A stretch of DNA of 64,000 nucleotides from Syngnathus acus (lineage: Eukaryota; Chordata; Actinopteri; Syngnathiformes; Syngnathidae), in NCBI RefSeq assembly GCF_901709675.1, contig NC_051105.1, forward strand, positions 13,130,604 through 13,194,603, read 5' to 3'. The notes below the pieces were generated by a model that was given only the letters and a program-made list of their open reading frames with translations, was not told where the DNA came from and ran no database searches. Made by a program: the position numbers and the translations under genes. This document shows positions 23,010-64,000 of the stretch, in pieces; within the stretch, counting starts at the first letter, position 1; every line of letters starts with the position of its first letter.

Positions 23010-25020
23010 AAGCTCCAGCTCTTCTAGCACCCTGGTCAGTTCTCCGTTAATGTTTACATCAGTCACAGAGCATTCAGCGTTCATTGCCTGACATCTGTCC
23101 CTCGTTAATAATCACCACACCTATTCCCAGCTCATTAACTCCCATTTTCAAAAGCCACGCTTTTTCAGTCCTTGTCAGTATGTCCCCGTATGCCACATGT
23201 TTGCTCCTTTGCCTCCTGCCTTGTGCTTGTTGCCTGTGCTAGTCTCCAGTTGCTGATCTCGTTCTGTCTCAAGTGACCGACCACGCCTGAACACTGCCAG
23301 CCCCGACCGAATGCCCGTCCTCGACTATGTCTGAACGCCACCAGCCCTGACTGACGCCTGTCCCCGACTATGTCTTCGGCTCGCCCTCCGGCCACGCTGC
23401 CCCCGATCTCCACGTCCCTTTTCCCCTAAGAACAATAAACAGAGTATGACGCACTTGGTTGTTCTGTCTGGTCCATGTCAGCATGAACTGACCATACCCA
23501 TAACCAGCGCACACTGCCGGAGGTGGATCCTGTTGTCCGTGCCGAGGGACGCTTGGACAAGCGAACTCTCAGATGAGGTAAAGCACCTCACACAACTGCT
23601 CTATCAGGTGCTCCGGAGTGTTGGTGCCACCACTACTTCGTCCACTCCCATTCGCCTGGCGCAACTGCGTTGACCCTTCAAGGAACCATCTCCTGTGTCC
23701 CTGGTGCCAGCCCTGGAGACTGCGGAACCCAAGGTCGGGAGCCTGCAACATTTTGATAGTGATCCCTGCCAGATCCGGGCCTTTCTGTCTAGTTGCCAGA
23801 TCCAATTTGCCCTCCAGCCCCGAACTTTTGCCACACAGGGCGCCAAGGTGGGTTACACCATTACCCATATCACCGGAAGGCCTTACCTCTGGGGCACCGT
23901 GAAATTCGACAGCCCGACCGGCATCTGCACCTCCTTTGACTCATTTGCACAGAGAATGATCAAGGTGTTTCGATGAGGGCTCTTCCAAGACAGATGCGTC
24001 CCGAGACCTCTTAAAGATCTGCCAGGGTAGCCGCATGCTGACCGACTACACCCTGGACTTTCACATAGTGGCCTGATGAAGCTCATGGAACGACTCAGCG
24101 GTGGTGGATGTACTCTACTATGGTTTGGCCGATGAGTCGGTGTCATACGAGCTTCCCACCATGCTTGACGAAGCTATTGACTTGACCACGTGAATTGATC
24201 GCCGCATCCAGGCGCGGAGAAAGGAGCAGGGCCAGCAGCACCGATGTTAGGAACTCTGCCTACTCTAGCCGCAACCTCCGTTAATTCGGGTAGAGCCCAT
24301 GGAGGTTGGGCGGACCAGGCCTCCACTGGAGGAGTGCCAGTGGCGGCTTCTCTCTAATCTGTGCCTGTACTGCGGAGGCAAGGGTCATCGAGCGGTCTCG
24401 TGCCCCTTGAAAGGCAGAGACTTGCGCAGGAAGGGATCCTTGTGAGACCTTATTGCTAGCCCGTCTCATGCTCGCCAACGACACCAACACGCTGACTGCC
24501 CTGGTCGACTTCAGAGCGGAGGCCAACATTATGGACTCGAACCTCGCCCAACGGCTAAAGGTCAGCTACCAGCTCCGGTCCTTGTTGTCAGTCATGGTCG
24601 CGGCCATTTCCTGGGACATTGAGGAGCAAGTGAAATGGACCAACCGGGCTCCAGCCCCTGTCCAGATGACAGACATTTTGTTACAGAGAATCTCTGTCCC
24701 CAGGTGCTTCAATGGGGGCATGACTCCGCCCTTGCCTTTCACCCGGGAGTGGAGTGTTCCTGGTCAAGCAACGTTTTTGGTGGCCCACCAAGAGGAATGA
24801 CAACCAGGAGTTTGTCCGCGACCGTCCGACCTGTAATTGGAACAAAACACGCTTCAGCCGCTGCCCATCCCACGGCGCCCGTGGTCGCACCTGGCGGTGG
24901 ACTTCGTCACCGGCCTTCCTCCGTCCGAAGGCAACAGTCATCCTCACCATTATCGACCGTTTCAGCAAGATGGCCCACTTCGTTCCGCTACCCAAGCTAC
25001 CGTCTACGCTCCTACCCTCA
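23010..25020 (+). mobile_element. Ty3/gypsy retrotransposon remnant without RT
   Basis: A probable 5' LTR occupies about 23010-23450, with an AATAAA signal near 23435. A gag-like region follows (EPKVGSLQHFDSDPCQIRAF, LQPRTFATQGAKVGYTITHI). A CCHC zinc knuckle lies near 24360-24410 (CLYCGGKGHRAVSCP). Next comes the aspartic protease start, where the expected DSGA active site reads DFRA (TALVDFRAEANIMDSNLAQ). The sequence then passes directly to the integrase ([32 protein letters not shown], near 24780-25000). RT and RNase H, about 2 kb, are missing. Stops and frameshifts occur in gag. No 3' LTR remains, because a TA-flanked element abuts at 25021. Confidence 0.75.
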
Positions 25021-25353
25021 TGCCGGTCAGTATCACTGCGCATGCGCTACCAAACTCAATAGCGAAGAAATGTTTCGGATTTGTGTAGGGTACATTGTGA
25101 CAGCAAACGAGCAGGTGATCGAGCAAGCGTCTGATACGAGAGCATTGTGTTCGTATGGAGCGTGTTTGAAGTGAACAGCAGAGAAGAAAGCGCATCTGTA
25201 ATGGCGGCCTCCGTATGATATCCGGATAAAAAAAAAACAACAAAAAACAAAACAAAAAATAATAATAATTTGTACCCATGTATAATGCGCACCCCAGATT
25301 TTAGGACAATAAATTAGTTACATTTTGCGCATTATACATGGGAAAAAACGGTA
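25021..25353. mobile_element. TA-flanked element family A1, 5'-truncated
   Basis: The sequence from TGCCGGTCAGTATCACTGCG matches the interior of the element at 11019 and ends with TACATGGGAAAAAACGGTA at 25353. The left terminus is absent. It joins directly to the gypsy integrase region. Confidence 0.75.
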
Positions 25354-27021
25354 CTTTAATTCATATGCCAACATGAGAAGTTAACATTCACTAATATTTA
25401 ATCTTGACCTATCTATCAAAACTATTTTCAACCCGAGAAAACATTTCATACAAGTATTATTGATTTGAATATATTGTTTGATTTTTCAAAATTCAAACTC
25501 AATAGGTTTAATTTCAGTTTCAAGTGTTAATTTTTCAAATATGAGTTTGTTTGTTTTTTTCAAGTACAAAACATAACCCCAATATACCTGCGATACTTAT
25601 GAAAGAAACTGGAAAGTTGGAACTTGGAAACCACCGTGTGACGTTTGGAAAGCACAAGAACAGAAACCAAAACAAATATATTTCAGCCGCCGAATGAACG
25701 TTTGGAACGAACCTTTAGACTTTACTTTGAAAACCTAACAGGACGTTGTCTCTAAACACAGGTTATGGAATAATAACCGCCAACACCCCAACAGAATTGC
25801 ATATCGGCAACCACCTTCAGACAAGCGGGCGATTTTAGTCAAGTCATTCTGTGGCGACAGTCTTGAATGTTTGTTTTGCATTTAGCTGTAAAGCGAGTAT
25901 TTCGAAGAATTGAACGGCATTACGGTTCACTAGCCAGAACGACGGAAAGAGCTTATGGTTTGTCAGGAAACCGGGTGAGTGAACGTTACTATTTGGATAC
26001 TTAAGCATGTGACAGCAAGTTTGGAATTGTCTTTGGAGTACTTAATATAGATGTGTGTAAAATTTCAGAGATCTGTTGATTTACACGTAACCACAATTAT
26101 CAAACAGAGCTCGACTATTCCAATATACTTTCTGCGTATTGTACTATTATAGTATTGTACTGTATTAGGCATGTTGTTACTGTTTAAAGACAGTGAAATG
26201 TACCAATTCCTGACCAAAGTCATTCGGGGTAGTTGAGATTTTTTATGTGACCTTTTTGTGGAATCCTTGTTTACAAGTTCCAAATGTTCTAAATCCGTAT
26301 TTTATTCCTAGTCATAGGAAAGCTTGCTAAACACATACGGCACTACAATGATGTTCTTTCTAATTAAGTAGTTAATTGCGCAATTTCAGTCACAATGCTA
26401 AACAGTATGTAAATCTTAGCACAAGAAAAATCATGTGAAAACTACTACATTGACTACAAAACAGAAATTTTCAGCAGAATATAATCTAAAACCATTTAGT
26501 AAAACAATATACTATAATATAAGAGGTACTGTATGTGAATGTTGCTAAAATAAATAATGATTTATTGCTGTAAAAAATTGTATACCCTGAGACATTCATT
26601 GAAAAAATGTAATTTTGAGTCAAATAAACCAGTACTCCATAAATGGTTAATATACATTGCATGAAAGAAATATAGCAGCATAAAGAGGCATTTGCAGTTG
26701 GTTATAAGCGTTGGAAGTAATGCAATCATGGCATGTCAGAGTAACATCACACGGGACCTAACAAACTGTCTCAACCAATTTATGTTAAAATTTGGCAGGT
26801 GCACAGAAAGCTTTTCGATTTGAGCAATAGCCTTACTTATGCAGAAATGCACATACCTTATTATTAACTTGAGGATATGTTAGTGTGGTATCTTGCACGT
26901 AAGAAAAAAGTATCACATGACTGTATCATTTTGAATATATATTATGCCTGACATCTTTTCTTTTCAACATGGCAAGTGCACTCCTTAAGGAATAACTGCG
27001 ATGGCCTAGGCATAGGGCAAG
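25354..27021 (+). promoter_or_regulatory. Apparently unique upstream region of the cytokine receptor gene
   Basis: This 1.7-kb AT-rich stretch holds no transposon terminus or tandem repeat that I can see, unlike the DNA on both sides. It probably contains the promoter of the receptor gene. A good splice donor (CCGG followed by GTGAGT, near 25974) could end a non-coding first exon. A TTCGAAGAA match to the STAT-site pattern TTCnnnGAA lies near 25902. Just upstream of the start codon are two tiny upstream reading frames, ATG near 26969 and ATG at 27001 followed by TAG. No TATA box was assigned. All of this is inference. Confidence 0.35.
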
Positions 27022-60973
<33,952 letters not shown>

Positions 60974-61252
60974 GTAAGTAAAAAAAAGTGTGTTTTACAA
61001 TGTGTTTTGATAAAATGGACAAAAAGGAATTAAAACTGTTGCATTGCATTAGGAATTAAAATTGTTTAAAACTGTTAAGTATAATATACAATTCTAGAGG
61101 CTGTCAGGAGTAATACAAGTTTTGCAATCATTATTACATTAATATAACATCCATCCCGTGTTCACCACCGCAGGGAGAAACCTATCCCACTTGACATTTT
61201 TCATTAACTAGCCCAGTTTATTAATTTATTTTTTATCAGGGGGGAATTATAG
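60974..61252. other. Start of intron 6, no recognised feature
   Basis: No exon continuing the receptor frame was found here. The sequence is AT-rich. Confidence 0.5.
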
Positions 61253-61868
61253 TACAGTGATCCCTCGTTTATCGCTTATAATTGGTTCCAAGACAAGTGA
61301 AAATTCGATTTGCTGTGTAGCGAAAGCCTGTTTTTATGATCTGCTTTGGACTCTGTTTGGCTCGACTCTTTGCCTGTCCTCGATCACAAGTGTGCTATGC
61401 CCGTCTGCTTCAATGACTCATGACGTGCGCTCGCTGACCGGCTTGTCAGTTTGCCTCGTCATCCTGCTCTGCCGGCATTCCAACCCTTGTCTTCTTTTCC
61501 CCATTCCCCAAATAAAGAGCTCGTGTTGCATTTGGTTGTCCTGCCTCATTGGTGACAAAACAAAGGGCAAATCAGAGATGCTGCTGATTCTGCTGACGTG
61601 AATGAAGTGGAAAAGTGGATACTGAGATAAAGCGTGGTTAGAAGTGCTCTAAGCTGATCAGCGGTAAGGCTACAGATCAACACGTTCCCATTGGGCTCGT
61701 CTCCTCTACCGGCCAATAGTGCGCTGTAAAGTCATATAGGCAGACAAAGCACCGTGCTTGAAGTAACGCCGCAAAAAGCCACGATGCACCAAAATAGCTG
61801 CAATATTTTATATTCTTAAAAACCCGCGAACGAACGAACGAACCGCAAACTAGTGAGTGATCACTGTA
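61253..61868. mobile_element. TA-flanked MITE (TACAGTGATCCCTCG type)
   Basis: The ends TACAGTGATCCCTCGTTTAT and TAGTGAGTGATCACTGTA form an inverted repeat with TA at the edges. Related left ends occur at 43142, 44635 and 45336. A non-coding interior has an AATAAA at 61511. Confidence 0.75.
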
Positions 61869-62003
61869 CTGACATTTTAATACAGCCCTATCATATAAGT
61901 GCCAATTTTGGGTTTGCTTTACTGTCCCTTTAACATCTTCAAGTATGTTTGCTGGAGAGTGTTCTGGCTGACTGGACACACCGTAAAGAGGCTCTCCCTT
62001 GCC

Positions 62004-64000
62004 ATGGCCTCACTACCGGGGAAGATGGACGACAACCTTCACGCGGTCTTCCCTGTGAGCAGCAAGGTCGGGGTGGAAGACCCGCTTGTGAAACTAATGT
62101 CTCCAAACAAACGCAAAGCCGGCAGACTGAGGAATGGCGGACGGGCTGCCATCCCGACCGTCGAAAACCGAGGCCTGTCAGTGCTTCAACTTAATGTCGA
62201 GGGCCTTACCACCGCCAAACTTGAAGTTCTTCGGCACCTGGCCGACTCCAATGGGGCCGCGGTCCTGCTTCTACAGGAGACGCACTGCACGACCAACAAC
62301 ATCCTCAAGATCCCTGGGTTCCATCTTGCCGGGTCCATCAACACCAAGCAACAAGGTGTGGCAACCTTCGTTTGCACTGGAATAAGCTGGGCAGCCTGTA
62401 GCTAATCCCCACCAGGCTCCAACATCAAGTGGCTGCTTACTAAAATCCAGGAAACTTCAGTCATCAACGTTTACAAGCCCCCACCATCGGAGCTAACCAC
62501 AACGTCACTCCCATCTGTAACTGCACCCGCAATCTACACAGGCGACTTTAACTGTCAGCACACAGACTGGGGGTACAACCACTCAACACCTAGCGGAGTG
62601 GCGCTGTGTGAATGGCCCTCCAACACTGATGCCCTGCTGCTGTGGACCCCAAGGAACCCCCAACCTTCTTCTCTGCACGCTGGAACACCACCACCAACCC
62701 GGACCTGGCCTTCGGCATTTGCCGCAGCAACGACCCAAGACCGGAGAGGCGTGTCCTTGACAGGTTCCCCCGCTCACACCACCGACCTTCCATCATCAAA
62801 GTTCCATCACTGGTGGAACCGGTGCCAGGGAAGCCTGTGAAGAGATGGAACTTCCAAAAAGCCAATTGGGAGTCGTATGCTGAGAAGACGGAAAGGAGGT
62901 CAGCCGGCCTGCCAGATCCAGAGTCCACAGATGTAAATGCAGCCTATGCAGCCTACTGCCAGGTCCTCCTGCGTGCGGCAAAGAAGACCATCCCACGTGG
63001 GTATAACAGGAACTACATTCCAGGCTGGGATGAGGGGTGTAGCCGCCTCCTGAGTAAACACCAGAGAGCCAGCTCCAGAAAAGAGGAGGACGCAACGGCA
63101 GCAGCACTGCTCGAAAAGCTGGACGCCACCTGCAAGGCGAGATGGACAGAAGTCGTTGAATCAATCTACTTCACCCATTCCAGCTGCAAGGCTGCTTACA
63201 GGCAGAAATACATCAGCCCACAGATGCCCAGTCACTGCAGACGCAATCGCCTCCCAACTCCTGAAGAATGGCCGCTTCCCGGATGCAGACAAAGACTTTG
63301 CACGACTGATATCGCGTGAGGTGTCATGTATCTCAAGAGCAGCCAACGTCAATTCCAATCTCTCGGGAGCCTTTAGAGCAGAGGAACTCAGTGAGGCCAT
63401 GAGCAAGCTCAAGCCGGGCAAATCCCCGGGCCGTGACAACTTCCACCCGGAGTTCGTCATCCACCAGGGCCCAACAACATCTAGATGGCTTAGTGCTTTC
63501 TTCACATCATGCTACCGGAGGTTAAAGCTCCCGAAGATCTGGCGTAGGGCCTCTGTGATAGCTCTGCTGAAGCCAAATAAAGATGTGGAGGACCCCAAGT
63601 CATACAGGCCCATCTCACTGCTGAGTGTCCCATTTAAGATCTTGGAAAAAATGATACACAGCCGCATAGAGCCAGTGATGGACTCACAGCTCCCACGGGA
63701 ACAAGCTGGTTTCCGTCGAGGAAGGTCAACAGCAGACCAGATTACCCCACTCTCCCAAGACATCGAGAACAGTTTCCAAGATAAGGAGAAAGCTGGAGTG
63801 GTATACCTGGACCTAACTGCTGCAAATGACACTGTGTGGCACCGGGGACTCCACCTGAAGCTGCTGAGGACCATACCGGACCGGCACATGGTGCAGTTCA
63901 CCATGGAGACGCTTTCCAACCGCAGCTTTACTCTCCAAACCGGCACTGGACAGTGCAGTAGGCTCCGAAGACTGAGGAGCGGGGTACCGCAAGGGTCAGT
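62004..64000 (+). mobile_element. Jockey/I-like LINE, continues past the window
   Basis: The frame opens at ATG 62004 (MASLPGKMDDNLHAVF). The endonuclease has LSVLQLNVEGLTTAKLEVL, VLLLQETHC, INVYKPPPSE and YTGDFNCQHTDWGYNH, with an in-frame stop at 62403. Frameshifts near 62640 and 63225 follow. The RT starts MSKLKPGKSPGRDNFHPEF, then SYRPISLLSVPFKILEKM, REQAGFRRGRSTADQI, VVYLDLTAANDTVWHRGL (motif A, where N replaces the usual Y) and SGVPQGS (motif B) at the very edge. The style is that of Jockey/X-element LINEs. It lies in intron 6 or downstream of the receptor gene. Confidence 0.82.

Overview
This window is chromosomal DNA from a ray-finned (teleost) fish. The reasons are a spliced vertebrate cytokine-receptor gene and a dense mix of fish-type transposons: L2 and RTE LINEs, a Penelope element, a Ty3/gypsy remnant, Tc1/mariner, many hAT elements with 8-bp target duplications, tRNA-derived SINEs and long GATA/TCTA microsatellites. 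No bacterial, viral or organellar gene organisation is present. The species cannot be named from the sequence alone.

The only recognisable host gene runs on the + strand from 27022 to at least 60973. It is a class II cytokine receptor (fish CRFB family, type I interferon receptor / IL10R2-like). Six exons join with matching splice phases (1-2-1-0-1-0) into a 262-residue open frame: signal peptide, two fibronectin-III-like domains, one membrane segment and the start of the cytoplasmic tail. The last coding exon or exons lie beyond the right edge. Its introns are almost entirely transposon sequence.

Layout. 1-10.9 kb: LINE fragments, two decayed GTF2IRD2-type hAT transposase genes, an antisense L2 LINE lodged in another LINE, and nested hAT elements. 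11.0-11.8 kb: a TA-flanked non-autonomous element. 12.7-12.8 kb: a microsatellite. About 12.9-21.0 kb: one RTE/CFDP2-like LINE split by a nearly full-length L2 and two hAT elements. 21.0-25.4 kb: unidentified sequence, LINE and Tc1 fragments, and a Ty3/gypsy remnant without its reverse transcriptase. 25.4-27.0 kb: apparently unique DNA upstream of the receptor. 27.0-61 kb: the receptor gene, with elements in every intron. These include several TA-flanked families with a common terminal motif, a Tc1 element inside a GATA repeat, a four-level nest at 50.4-55.9 kb and a Penelope element in intron 5. 62.0-64.0 kb: a Jockey/I-like LINE that runs off the end.

The transposon genes do not form a functional system with the receptor. 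Nearly all are broken by stops, frameshifts, deletions or later insertions. Their interest lies in the order of insertion, in target choice and in how a small receptor gene has been stretched to more than 34 kb.
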